NCBI GenBank assembly: GCA_011319805.1 | Contig: SJRY01000183.1 | Span: 62,001-126,000 of the forward strand | DNA length: 64,000 nt | Reading direction: 5' to 3' | From: Macrocybe gigantea | Lineage: Eukaryota > Basidiomycota > Agaricomycetes > Agaricales > Callistosporiaceae | Shown here: one piece after another, positions 32,391 through 44,520 of the stretch | How the letters are laid out: each line of letters starts with the position of its first letter | Numbering within the stretch: position 1 is the first letter of the stretch | Notes under the pieces: model-generated | The model's database searches: none | What the model was told of the DNA's origin: nothing | Seen by the model: only the letters and a program-made list of their open reading frames with translations | Position numbers and translations under genes: made by a program

Positions 32391-34049
32391 AAATTATAAA
32401 TATTATATTATATAAATAGTTTATAATATAAATATCAAATATCAACTAATATACAAACAAATATAACTAAATTTAAATTAAATAATAATATATTGTCATA
32501 GTGTTAAATTCTTAAATTTATTTTTATTAAAGACATTGTTCTATAAAAGTTGTTCTTTTTTATAATTTGAAATAGTAAAAATCTTATTTTGTGTGTTTTA
32601 ATTAAATTAGTTTTATTATTATTTAATTAGAGTAAAGATAAGAAAAATTTTTATTTGATTTGTTGTATTTTTAATTTTACTTATAATTCTTTAATATTAA
32701 AATTATTAAAAGTTTGTTTTGTTGTTTTATTCAATTACTAATATATATTATACTTATAAAAATATTTCATTTAAAAATAAATAAATAAAAAATTTTTAAA
32801 TTAAACTCAAACTATAATAAAAAAAAAAAATAGAAGTTTTATTATTTAAATTAATTCATTTTTTTGTTCAATAATTAAATCTTTATTTATCTTAGAAATC
32901 AGATTAGAAATTTATTTTCGTATTGATAATAAATTTTATTAGCAAAAAAATAAAAAATAAAAACAAATAATAGATTGTAAATTGAAAAAATACTTTTTTT
33001 TAATAATTAAAAAAATAAAATAAAAAGTTTTATTTGGTTATTAAACTAATAATAATGAGAGGTAATAATTTTATTTATTTTTAAAATTAAATATGAAAAT
33101 TAAAAATTTTATTATAAAATAAAAAAATTAGTCTATTTTAATTAAATAAAATAAAATAATAATAAAATTTCATTACAAAATACAAATAATAAAAAAAATA
33201 AACTAACAAATAAAAAAACTAAATTCAAAAAATAAAAACAAATAACTAAACTAAACAAATCCTAATTTCAAATAAAATACTATTAATGCTAAAGGTCTCA
33301 ATATTGAAAAATAAATATTTATGATTTATTGTCATGGTTTTATACATATTCAATATATTTGAATAATAACTAATATTAAAGCCTATTCTTAAAAATAATT
33401 AAAAATTAAATTTTGTTTATTTTTAGTAGTTAAAATGACTATATTAAATTTTATTTTTATCTCATATAAAATTATAATAATATTTATAATAAATAAAATA
33501 AAATAAAATAAAAAGATGATAATAGGAAAATAAATCATTATAAAATATAAAAACAATAATTATAATATAATAATTATTAAAATATTCTGTTTACTACCTA
33601 TTATGAGAGTATTTTATATTAGAAAGTTTATAGTTGTTTTTAAAAATAAGTTATGTTGTTATAATTATTAAACAAAATTAAAAGTTGTTATTTTCTTCTA
33701 TTATATATTACTAAAATTCATTTAATAATATAAATTAATTAATTTAATACATTCTTTCAACATAGAAAATATTAAATAACAAATTTTATTAAATAAAAAA
33801 ATGAAATATAATTAAACTAATTTAAACTAAAAATTAATAATTAAAATATAAAATATACTAACTATTAATAACAAATGAGAATAAAAATTTTATTTTTATA
33901 AATTATTACACACAAATCTACACCTAAAAACAACCACTAAATACACCTAAAATACACACATTTTAACAATAACAAATAATTAAAAAAAAATAAACATTTA
34001 TTCACATCAAAAAATAAAAAAAAAATATAAACTATTACATAGATATAAA
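32391..34049. other. Spacer between trnI copy 3 and cob
   Basis: No gene supported. Blocks near 32,480-32,510 (atattgtcatagtgttaaatt) and 33,253-33,300 (aaacaaatcctaat...aaaatactattaatgc) are shared with the region after trnI copy 2, so the duplication extends beyond the tRNA. The last 150 bases before cob are A-rich. Confidence 0.45.
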
Positions 34050-35456
34050 ATGAGATTATTAAAAACCCATGTATTACTAAGATTAGTCAATTCTTATATA
34101 GTCGATTCACCTCAACCAGCCAATATTTCTTATTTATGGAATTTTGGATCTTTATTAGCTTTATGTTTAATAATACAAATATTAACAGGAGCCTTTTTAG
34201 CCATGCATTATACACCTAATGTAGAATTAGCCTTTAATAGTGTAGAACATATAATGAGAGATGTCAATAATGGGTGGATATTAAGATATACACATGCTAA
34301 TGTAGCTTCATTTTTCTTTATATTTGTATATATGCATGTAGGAAGAGGATTATATTATGGATCATATAAATCACCTAGAATATTAGTGTGGTCAATAGGA
34401 GTAATAATTTTAATACTTATGATGGCTATAGCATTCCTGGGTTATCATTTTAGCCCAAAATGGTTTAATATTAATATTTTATTTGATTTTAGTTTATTAT
34501 TTATTTTCCTCTTTATAATTATAATTAAAATTAAAACAGACAAAATAAATACAGAACTATCTAAAATAGATATAAATAAAAAAAGAACTATTTTAAGAGA
34601 ATTAAAATATAATAAATTAAATAATATAAATTATCACCCAAATCTATTATTAAAAAGATGTTATTCTACACATTGTTTTACCTTAAAAAATGTTTACTCA
34701 GATAGATTACTCTCTATTATTAAAGAATTACATTTAAATCCTGTTTATCAGTTTGAAAATTTAAATTTAGAAAATATTAGGAAAGAAATAAAAAATGAAA
34801 CAAAAGGTTTAAGTGGAATATATATGATATTGAACAAAATAACTAAAGATTATTATATAGGTTCTGCCTCAAATGATAGAATTTATTCTAGATTTAGTAA
34901 TCATGTCATTTATTTTAGAGGTAGTAAAATTGTTAAATTAGCAGTTCAAAAATATAAATTAGAAAATTTTGCTTTTTTAATATTAGAATTATTTCCTAAT
35001 ATTGTAACAAAAGAAAATAATAAAGAACTGATAGATTTAGAAGATAAATATTTAAAATTATTATTGCCTAATTATAATATATTAACTGAAGCTGGTTCTA
35101 GTTTTGGATATAAACATACTGAAATGGATCGTACTAAAATTACAGATATTTATAGTGATGCTAGACTTGAAATAATAGATCAATTACACACAGACACAAC
35201 TTTCTCTAAAGAAACAATAGAAAAAATAAGATCCAACTCTTTAAATCTTCTCTCTCAATCCCAAAATATATACTTAAAAAGTCTTACAAGTTCTTTCATT
35301 ATATACAATTTGAATGGTACAATTTATGGGAAATATCCAACTATCAAAGAAGCATCTAAGGCTATAAATTGTAAGGACAAAACAATCAGAAGAGCATTAA
35401 AAACAGATAAAAAATTAGTCAAAAAACAATGAAGAGTAACAGACTCTAATAAATAG
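34050..35456 (+). CDS. cob exon 1-intron 1 fused GIY-YIG homing endonuclease
   Basis: Translation continues in frame from cob exon 1 into the intron. Residues 132-165 hold a membrane segment. A basic linker leads to K202-R-C-Y-S-T207, which looks like a fungal presequence cleavage site. The GIY-YIG domain starts at about 248 ([19 protein letters not shown]) with later conserved R and E positions. The C-terminus has a helix-turn-helix-like repeat ([19 protein letters not shown]). A TGA at 35430-35432 is followed by RVTDSNK and TAG 35456. A Trp there (KKQ-W-RV) fits the usual end of such ORFs. Likely role: intron homing, with proteolytic release of the endonuclease from the membrane (inference). 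Confidence 0.8.
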
Positions 35457-37614
35457 ATTTTTTGTTATAAATTAATATTTTATTCTTTTTATATTAAATC
35501 ATAGTCCCATGAGTAACAATCTTTTTGCAATTTTTATAGAAAAAAAAGATTAAAGTGGTATATTCCGACAGGTATATAGAATAGTTCCTAAGATTATTTG
35601 GCGACATTAGTGAAAACGATCAAAGATTTTAATACAAAAATTCAGATCGTCGGTTATATAAATGATCGCGACAGACTGGGTCACTAATGGGTGGCTGAAA
35701 TGCTGCTTAATGCACAGTCGAAACTTTTAATTTATTTAAATTAATAGAATTGACGAATTCAAAGTTATTCTAGCTTATTAAATATATATATTTTGTTAAT
35801 ATATTAATAAGTAAGTTTGTATGTATTACCTTATGGACAAATGTCATTATGGGGGGCTACCGTAATTACTAATTTATTATCTGCTATTCCCTTATTTGGA
35901 CAAGATATTGTCGAATTAATCTGGGGTGGATTTTCAGTATCAAATGCCACTTTAAATAGATTCTTTTCATTACATTATTTATTACCCTTTTTATTAGCTG
36001 CTTTAGCAGTAGCACATATGATAGCTCTTCATGTACATGGATCTAATAATCCTAATGGAGTTACATCTAATGGGGATAGATATGCAATGCACCCTTACTT
36101 TGTATTTAAAGATCTTGTGACTATTTTTGCATTCTTTTTAATATTATCTATTATTGTATTCTTCTATCCTAATTTATTAGGTCACTCCGATAATTATATT
36201 CCAGCTGATCCAATGGTGACTCCAGCTTCTATAGTTCCCGAATGGTATGTTAATAGATGCCATGATTAAGAGTAATCTTATGATGATTTAACTTCACTAT
36301 TTGCTGTAAACTCCTAAAGCTTAATCTACTTTAACTCCCCTAAAGTAATAATGATCTAAGATATTACAATGGACAATCAGCAGGAAACCAACGCAACCTT
36401 GTACACGTTGTTAGTAGGATCCTCAGAGACTACACGTGAAGCTCCTTACCTGTTTGTAAACAAAAATTAAAAGTAAGGATGAAGATATAGTCCAGCCATT
36501 ATTGAAATATAATGGGTCTTACATAAACTTATTAATTAATGTTATCTGAGAACTATCATAAGTTTAGTATGTTCACAAAATTTATCAACTATAACTACAA
36601 AAAGACTATCAAAACTTGAAAGATCCAATTTAACTATTAAAAATCCTTTTAATGAAATTATTATAGGATTATTACTAGAAGAGGAACATATTCAAACAAG
36701 ATCTTTAACAGATAATTCTAGATTTATGTATGGTCAAAGTAGTTTAATAATACAACATAATAACTATTTTAACCATGTATTAGAATTATTTAAACCTTAC
36801 TTATCTAAAGATTTTAAACTTAAAACAAAATCATTTGTAGATAAGATAACTAATAATAGTTATAGTTTGGTTAATTTTGCTATATTATCATTGCCATGTT
36901 TTAACTTTGACAAAAATCTGTTTTATTATTCAGATCCTTTGAAAATAGTTCCTTCAAATATACAAGATTTACTGACTCCTAGAGGTTTACCTTATTGGTT
37001 TATGGTTGAGATTCTCTTAAAAATAAAGGTTTACATTTAAATACTTATGGTTTTACAAACCAAGAGGGTTTAAATTTAAAAAGTACTTTAGAAAATATGT
37101 TTGGAGAAAATACCTTAAAATGTTCAATACATAAACATAAAAAGGATAAATAATTTAATTTATATAAAGGGATAAAACATGGATGTGATAAGACACAATA
37201 TATCTAAGTTTATGCATAAAAATATACTTTACTAAATAAAATCTTAATAATTTAAATTAATTTTATGTGACTGATTTATTACCTTTCTATGCTATATTAA
37301 GATCTATACCTAATAAATTATTTGGAGTTGTAGCTATGTTTGGATCTTTATTAATTTTATTAATATTACCTCTAACTGATTTATCTAGAATTAGAGGAAA
37401 TCAATTTAGACCAGCTATGAAACTAGCTTTCTGGTTATTTGTGGTAGATTTTATTATTTTAATGTGGATTGGGTCTCAACATCCTGAATCTCCTTATTTA
37501 GAAATAGGTCAAATATCTACTGCTTTCTATTTTGCTTGGTTCTTAATTATTGTACCTATAATAGGATTAAGTGAAAATACATTAATGGATGTAGCAACAT
37601 CTAATTACAAATAA
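34050..37614 (+). CDS. cob: Apocytochrome b, three exons
   Basis: Cytochrome b of respiratory complex III. Exons are 34050-34442, 35820-36246 and 37274-37614. Joined, they give 1161 nt, or 386 aa, a normal length. The splice points were chosen so that each exon ends in T and each intron ends in G (group I rule) and the protein reads [13 protein letters not shown] and [14 protein letters not shown]. Visible signatures are [12 protein letters not shown], the heme-ligand region [37 protein letters not shown]...PASIVPEWY and the C-terminal helices. No internal TGA. Two group I introns carry a GIY-YIG ORF and a decayed LAGLIDADG ORF. Confidence 0.97.
34443..35819 (+). other. cob intron 1 (group I)
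   Basis: It lies between the codons for Gly131 and Tyr132. The 5' half is filled by an in-frame GIY-YIG ORF. The catalytic core is in the 3' part (about 35,540-35,720), with a structured GC-richer stretch including gacagactgggtcactaatg and a matching cacagtcgaaac. Exon 1 ends in T and the intron ends in G. The subtype is not assigned. Confidence 0.8.
36247..37273 (+). other. cob intron 2 (group I)
   Basis: It splits the Tyr codon of PEWY. Classical group I core strings are near the 5' end: atcagcaggaaacc (about 36,375), tcagagactacacg (about 36,423) and gaagatatagtcc (about 36,481). The core precedes the ORF, so the decayed endonuclease ORF lies in the 3' part. The exon T and terminal G of the intron obey the group I rule. 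Confidence 0.85.
36540..37240 (+). pseudogene. Decayed LAGLIDADG endonuclease in cob intron 2
   Basis: The reading [21 protein letters not shown] is a LAGLIDADG first motif in which the expected Gly-Asp has become Glu-Glu. Family sequence follows: [61 protein letters not shown]. At the second motif the frame breaks (expected ...DDGS). The remainder ([37 protein letters not shown]) is in another frame with further stops. It is inactive as an endonuclease by inspection. The longest open piece is 36726-37040. Confidence 0.85.
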
Positions 37615-39268
37615 TAAAATATAACTTATATATTAATATTTTATTTTTCTTTCTTTTTTATCATTAATTTTAACCCCATTATTATTAATGATATTTTTTA
37701 ATTTTACTTCACTAATGATCTGAATATTAATTATTATGAATAGTTTTATAAGTATTTTATATATTAAATTATATTATTATTATTATATTAAATAATTATA
37801 AAAAATATAGAATAAAACTTTAATTAAATCCTTTTATAAACTTAAAACAATTGAAAAATAAGATTTATTATTTAAAGTTTTCTAATTTAAATTTAGAATA
37901 ATAGTTTTTTAATACTATTAATATTTTTTTATTTGTTTATTATATTTAGTGTAAGAAGAAAATCAATATTATTTTAATTTTAATTATTAATTATTAATTA
38001 TTAAGTCACTGAAGCAGAAAGAGCTCTGTTAATAAATCATATTTTATTTTTTTCTAATTAAAATTAGTTTATATATTTAATTAATATTAAATTAATAGTT
38101 TAAATAAATTAGATTGGAATAAAAATATAATAATTAAAATAATTACAATTTTGTTTAATTTTCTAATTATATAAAATTACTTATATGTATAATTATTAAT
38201 AACTTTATAAGTATAAAATATAAAAATGTATACTATATTTTATTAAACAATCTTAATATAAATATTTTATATTTTATTTATTAATAGTATTTTAAGTAAT
38301 GTGAATTCTTATTGAAAATCTATAAGTTTCTGAAATAATAAATTTTATGGACTTCCTTAACAATAATTCTTAAATATTATAGGATGTTAAAAATCTGCTA
38401 TTAAAACTTTATTCAAAAAGAATAAACTATTTGTAAAAAATCATATATCTAATTTAAAATTTTATAAACTAAAATAATAATTATAATTAAACAACTAACG
38501 ATAGTGAAGATAATAAAAAGATTAAAATTTGTATATGATGATAATAATTAAAATATATTTTAAACTTAATGAATTTAAGTGTCACTTATTAAATGTAAAT
38601 ATTCTTATTTATTTATAAATTGTATTTCTTTTTATAATATTATATATTTATATGAATATGTTTATATCTTAAATAGAAATAAATATTTATTGACGACTTA
38701 GATTAATTTAATATTTAAGAGTTATGAAAAGTTGGATTATTTTTATTTATATTAATTATATTTCTATAAGAGTAATGAGTTTATTGTTTATTGTTTAATT
38801 TATTATTTATTTTTATTAAATAATATTATATAAATTAAATTTTAATGTAATATATTTTATATTTATCATATAATTTATATTATTTATATAATTAAATTAG
38901 TTTAACTCTTATATGTTTAGTTGTTTCACTAATTTTAATTATACTTTAAAAGTAAGTAATATGAGAAATTATCAGTAAATAAATTTATTATTAATGAAAT
39001 AAAATTATTTCCCTATAATATAAAATATAAAAATGATCTAATATATAATATTATCTAATATTTAATAATAAATTATAATTATATTAAATAATTATAAATA
39101 AATAATTATTATAATAATATAAAATATTTTATTATATAATAAATATAAATTATTCTTAAATAATAATAAAATAAAATAATAAATATAATTATCATATAAT
39201 TTATATTATTTATATGTTCTAATAAATATAAATTATTCTTAAATAATAATAAATATTTTAATAATAAA
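37615..39268. other. cob-cox2 spacer, repeat-rich
   Basis: No protein gene. It contains dispersed short repeats such as aaactaaaataataattataatta (about 38,465 and again about 39,308). A block near 38,012-38,040 (gaagcagaaagagctctgtt) resembles the hairpin box in the atp8 leader (gaagcagagatagctcttt). Confidence 0.45.
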
Positions 39269-39396
39269 AAGGGGTTTCTTAATGGTTTAAAATATAATTA
39301 AAATATAAACTAAAATAATAATTATAATTAAAATATATTTTGTTTATTATACACACAAAAATATAAAAAATAAAGGTTCGAATCCTTAACCCCTTA
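39269..39396 (+). tRNA. Split or broken tRNA gene with ~55-base insertion (possibly Glu or Gln)
   Basis: A 5' half (AAGGGGT acceptor, then ttcttaatggtttaaaata resembling a D-arm) and a 3' half (T-arm AAAGG-TTCGAAT-CCTTA, acceptor ACCCCTT, A) pair over 7 acceptor bases. They are about 80 bases apart instead of about 25. The insert repeats nearby spacer sequence (aaactaaaataataattataatta), and no clean 7-base anticodon loop can be drawn. The D-arm phrase resembles fungal trnE. Glu and Gln are the tRNAs missing from this window. It could be a pseudogene or an intron-bearing tRNA. Confidence 0.45.
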
Positions 39397-39688
39397 GATT
39401 ATATTACAACTAATTTTAATTATAATAAATAATTAGGGTTATTAGTAATATAAGAATTTATTATGAAGATTAATCTTAAGATGCCCTTTAACTCTCTACC
39501 AATAATAAAATTAATTAATTAATAAAAAAAATATAATAATTATTTTTATCTAACAGTCAAATATGAGTTAGAATTGTGATTAACTAATCACTAGGCATTT
39601 ATCTTAAATATTTAATATAACTTAACAAAATATATAAATAATTAAGGAACTAGTAAATTAAGATCTAGACAAAAAAATAAAAAATAGA

Positions 39689-40444
39689 ATGAGTTTATTT
39701 TTTTTAAATACTATATTTAATGATATGCCTGAACCTTGGCAATTTGGATTTCAAGATAGTGCTACACCAGGTTTTACAGGTATAGTGACATTACATAATA
39801 CAATAGGATTTTATCTAATTATAATTAGTTTTTCAGTATTTTGGTTACTTTTCTCCATAATTTATTATTATAATAGTAACAAACATCCAATAGCTCATAA
39901 ATATCTGACACATGGAACTGTTTTAGAATTAATCTGGACAGTGACACCCGCAGTAATTTTAATTGCTATTGCTTTCCCTTCATTCAGATTATTATATTTA
40001 ATGGATGAAGTTATTTCTCCTACATTAACTATTAAAGTGGTAGGTCACCAATGGTATTGGTCTTATGAATATTCTGATTTTATTACGGATAGTGGAGAAT
40101 CTATTGATTTTGATTCTTATATGATTCCTGATTCAGATTTAGAATTAGGTCAATTTAGATTATTAGATGTAGATAATAAATTAATAGTACCTGTAGATTG
40201 CCACATAAGATTAATAGTAACTGGTGCTGATGTGATCCATTCTTATGCTGTACCTTCTCTAGGTTTAAAATTAGATGCTGTACCTGGAAGATTAAATCAA
40301 GTTTCTTTCTTAGCTGAAAGACCTGGTACTTATTATGGACAATGTTCAGAAATTTGTGGAGTTTGGCATGGATTTATGCCTATAGTAGTAGAAGCAGTTT
40401 CTTCTCCTGATTTCTTAGTGTGGATTGATTCTGCTTCTCAATAA
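39689..40444 (+). CDS. cox2: Cytochrome c oxidase subunit 2
   Basis: 251 aa, normal length. Two N-terminal membrane helices (about residues 30-60 and 80-105) anchor the protein in the inner membrane. The aromatic region VGHQWYWSYEYSDF and the CuA site CSEICGVWHGFMP (two Cys, His, Met) are intact, as is HSYAVPSLGLK with the other CuA His. An extended polar loop (SGESIDFDSYMIPDSDL) is typical of fungi. It accepts electrons from cytochrome c in complex IV. No intron. Every Trp is TGG. Confidence 0.98.
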   Translation: MSLFFLNTIFNDMPEPWQFGFQDSATPGFTGIVTLHNTIGFYLIIISFSVFWLLFSIIYYYNSNKHPIAHKYLTHGTVLELIWTVTPAVILIAIAFPSFRLLYLMDEVISPTLTIKVVGHQWYWSYEYSDFITDSGESIDFDSYMIPDSDLELGQFRLLDVDNKLIVPVDCHIRLIVTGADVIHSYAVPSLGLKLDAVPGRLNQVSFLAERPGTYYGQCSEICGVWHGFMPIVVEAVSSPDFLVWIDSASQ

Positions 40445-41131
<687 letters not shown>

Positions 41132-41410
41132 GTTAATTTAATTATATTTTTATTTTTTATTAAATTAATATAATTATATCTAATTTATACTGAATAATAA
41201 TATTGGGAAATATATTTATTTTTGTTTTTATATAAAATATATAAAATATATAATATATAATAATTATAAATTATGAAATTTCCCTATAATTATAAAATTT
41301 TAATTCTATATAAAATATAAATATTAATATATAAATATATATAATTTATTTCTAAATAAAAAAATAATATTAATAAATGTTATTATAATATAAACTCTAA
41401 TAATAAAATA

Positions 41411-41483
41411 AAGAGTGTAGTATAATTGGCTAGTATAGTGATCTCCAAAATCATTGGTAGGTGTTCAAGTCACCTCACTCTTG
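41411..41483 (+). tRNA. trnW(cca): tRNA-Trp(CCA)
   Basis: Acceptor AAGAGTG/CACTCTT, anticodon stem GTGAT/ATCAT, loop CTCCAAA giving CCA, T-arm AGGTG-TTCAAGT-CACCT, discriminator G. CCA pairs with UGG only, not UGA. No tRNA-Trp(UCA) is seen in the window. Confidence 0.93.
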
Positions 41484-41490
41484 TAATCTT

Positions 41491-41600
41491 TATAATTTAT
41501 ATATAAATAGATAATATCTCTCTCTCTCTATAATTTATATATAAATAGATAATATCTCTCTCTCTTTATAATTTATATATAAATAGATAATATCTATATA
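41491..41600. repeat. Tandem repeat, ~37-base unit, three copies
   Basis: The unit is tataatttatatataaata followed by gataatatctctctctc, repeated three times directly after trnW. Confidence 0.8.
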
Positions 41601-41955
41601 TATAATAGATATAATATAATTTTACTATAATTTGATATATTATAAAATAAATTAATATATAATATATAATTAAACTATAATATAAACAATTAAATAATAT
41701 AATAATAATATAAACAATTAAACAAATAATATAATAATATAATATAATATAATATAATATAATATATAATAATATAATAATATAAACTAATAATAATATA
41801 TAATTATAAATAATAAAAATATTAAAAATAAAATTTTTTTAATTATTAGTTTTATTCTTAATATTAAATAATAATAATCTATAATTAAGACTATTTAAAT
41901 ATAATATAAATAAAATAATAAATAATAATTAAATATGATAATATAAAATTTATAT

Positions 41956-42038
41956 ACGAGTATGCCGAAATTGGTAGCCGGGTGGGTTTTAGGTACCTAT
42001 AATTTTTAATTGTAAGAGTTCAAGTCTCTTTACTCGTA
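41956..42038 (+). tRNA. trnL(uag): tRNA-Leu(UAG)
   Basis: Acceptor ACGAGTA/TACTCGT, anticodon stem TGGGT/ACCTA around loop TTTAGGT (UAG), long variable arm, T-arm AAGAG-TTCAAGT-CTCTT. Confidence 0.92.
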
Positions 42039-42278
42039 TTAATTACAAATTTTAATTATAAATTATTAGTCTTTAAATATATTAAGTATAAATTTAATTA
42101 TTAATCTTTATTCCTATAATAATTTAATAAATAAAATAAATTAAAAATTACAACTAAACAAATAAAAAATAAAAAACAATAAAAAATAATAATTTAATTA
42201 ATATAATCTTTAATTAAAAAAATAAAACTAATATTAAGTTAAAAATAATTTAAAAAATAAAAATATTAATCAATTAAA

Positions 42279-42353
42279 GGGTTAAGTATACAGATGGTTC
42301 TGTAGTAGACCTGCAAAGTCTAATATATTAAGGTTCAATTCCTTCTTAACTCT
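42279..42353 (+). tRNA. trnC(gca): tRNA-Cys(GCA)
   Basis: Acceptor GGGTTAA/TTAACTC, anticodon stem TAGAC/GTCTA, loop CTGCAAA (GCA), T-arm TAAGG-TTCAATT-CCTTC. Confidence 0.92.
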
Positions 42354-42368
42354 CAAATTAATATAAAA

Positions 42369-42440
42369 ATTCTCTTAGTTCAATGGTTAGAACTGCATTC
42401 TTCTAAAGTGCTAATTTTGGTTCGAGTCCAAAAGAGAATA
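42369..42440 (+). tRNA. trnR(ucu): tRNA-Arg(UCU)
   Basis: Acceptor ATTCTCT/AGAGAAT, anticodon stem GCATT/AGTGC, loop CTTCTAA (UCU), T-loop TTCGAGT, discriminator A. It lies 15 bases after trnC. Confidence 0.93.
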
Positions 42441-42769
42441 AATAAAAATTTTAACTTACTATTTTAATAATAAAACAAAAATAATAATATAAAAAATAAA
42501 AATATAAACAAATAATAATATAATAATAGTCAAATAATTATATAATATAATATATTAAATATAAATTTTTATATTTATAAGTAAAGTAAAGTAAATATTT
42601 TGTTTTTTTTTTTAAAGATTTATTAATAATAATTTCTTTATAGATATAAATAAAAAATTTAATTCTATTCATATAAACTAACAAAAAAACATAAATTTAT
42701 GACTAACACTTAAAAGAGGCTAACAGACAAAAATTAATTCAAATAGGTAAATATCAAATTTCTGATGTT
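42441..42769. other. trnR-nad2 spacer
   Basis: No gene seen, only A/T-rich spacer. A short GC-richer stretch near 42,700-42,730 (aagaggctaacagac) precedes the nad2 start. Confidence 0.4.
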
Positions 42770-44520
42770 ATGATTTTCATTTCAATATTAATATTATTAG
42801 TGGCTAAGGCCCTACCTTCATTGAATTATAATATTTCTTCTATTTATTTTACAAGAATATCTTCTATAATATTCATATATTCGGGGATTTTAACTTTAAA
42901 TTCTTTATATATTCAGTCAATTGGATCGGGTATAGGTATCTATAGTGGATTATTTCAAATAACACAAATTTCTCAAGTAATAGAATTATTTTTATTACTA
43001 ATAGGATCATTAATATTAATATCTTGGCCATTATTAAAAAATACTAAAACAAATACTTCTTTTTCAATAAGTCAATCTACAGATTATTCAATAATAGTAT
43101 TATTTAGTACTTTAGGTTCCTGTTTATTAATTACTAGTTCAGATTTAATTTCTTTATATTTAAGTATAGAATTACAATCCTTTGGTTTATACGTCTTATC
43201 TACTTTATATAGAGATTCCGAATCTTCTACCTCTGCTGGTTTAAAATATTTTTTATTAGGAGGTTTATCTTCATGTTTAATTTTATTAGGTTCCGGATTA
43301 ATCTATTCTTATACAGGTTTAACACAATTTGAATCAATATATAGTTTAATTTCAGTATCAGAAATAAATTATCTAATTCATGGAATTCTGTTAGGTCTCT
43401 TATTAATAATAGTAGGATTTTTAATAAAAATAGCTGCAGCACCCTTACATAATTGGTCTCCTGATGTCTATGATGATACTCCAACTATAGTGACAATTTG
43501 GTTAACAATAATGCCTAAAATATCAATCTTAATATTATTATTAGAATTATATACACAAATAAGTAGTATAGGAAGCTTAGACTTAATAATAAATACAAAT
43601 GGATATGCTGAACTATTAAAAACAATCACATCACTAAATTCAAATACACAAGATCTTAAAGAAATAGTTAATTTATCAATATTAAGTCCCTTACAAAGTT
43701 CAAATACAAATATAATTAAAAATTTATTTTTACTAATATCAATAATTTCTTTATTAATAGGAACAATAGTAGGATTAGCTCAAACACGAATAAAAAGATT
43801 ATTAGCTTATAGTACAATATCTCATATTGGATTTATGTTACTAGCTTTATCAATAAATACAGAACAATCAATAGATTCCTTATTATTTTATCTAATACAA
43901 TATACAATAACTAATTTAAATATTTTTCTAATAATAATAGGTTTAAGTTATATAATTAATAATTCTAATACTAATTCTAATCTAAATTCTAATTCTTTTT
44001 CTTTAAATAAACACTCAAATAAACAAAATTTTAATTTTTCTCTAATTAAAGATATTAGATATATTTCCGAATTAAAAAGTCAATTCTTCTTAAATCCTTT
44101 ATTAAGTTTAAGTTTAGGTCTCTGTTTATTTTCTATGGCTGGTATCCCCCCATTAATAGGATTCTTTTCAAAACAATTTGTTTTATATTCAGCAGTACAA
44201 AGTGGATATAATTTTATCTCTGTTGTAGCTATACTAGTAAGTGTAGTCAGTGCTTCTTATTATTTAAAAATAATTAAAGTTCTTCATAGTGATACACCCA
44301 ATGATTATGACTTTAATGAAGAAAATAAAAATAATCTTTTTTATTTAAATTTAAAAAAATAGATTCAGACTTAAATAAAGAAAATGTTGATATAATGTTA
44401 ACAAATTTCCATAGTTTCTTAATTTCTAGTTTAACTTTATCAATATTATTATTTATTTTTAAACCTTCTTTAATCTTAAATAGTACACAATTACTATCTT
44501 TATCTTTATTTTATTTTTAA
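42770..44520 (+). CDS. nad2: NADH dehydrogenase subunit 2, frame break at A7 near the 3' end
   Basis: Complex I membrane subunit. The first frame runs to TAG 44360-44362 and carries clear nad2 features: [74 protein letters not shown]. The expected C-terminus ([19 protein letters not shown], then [19 protein letters not shown]) lies in the -1 frame and ends with TAA 44518-44520, directly before nad3. The switch is at a run of seven A (44353-44359) in A-AAA-AAA register. With eight A the gene is one 583 aa frame. Either the sequence lacks one A or the ribosome/polymerase slips. A Ser/Asn-rich insert (about residues 405-420) is unusual. Confidence 0.9.

Noticed and set aside
43227..43484. Reverse 85-codon frame inside nad2
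   Set aside because: Antisense shadow of nad2.
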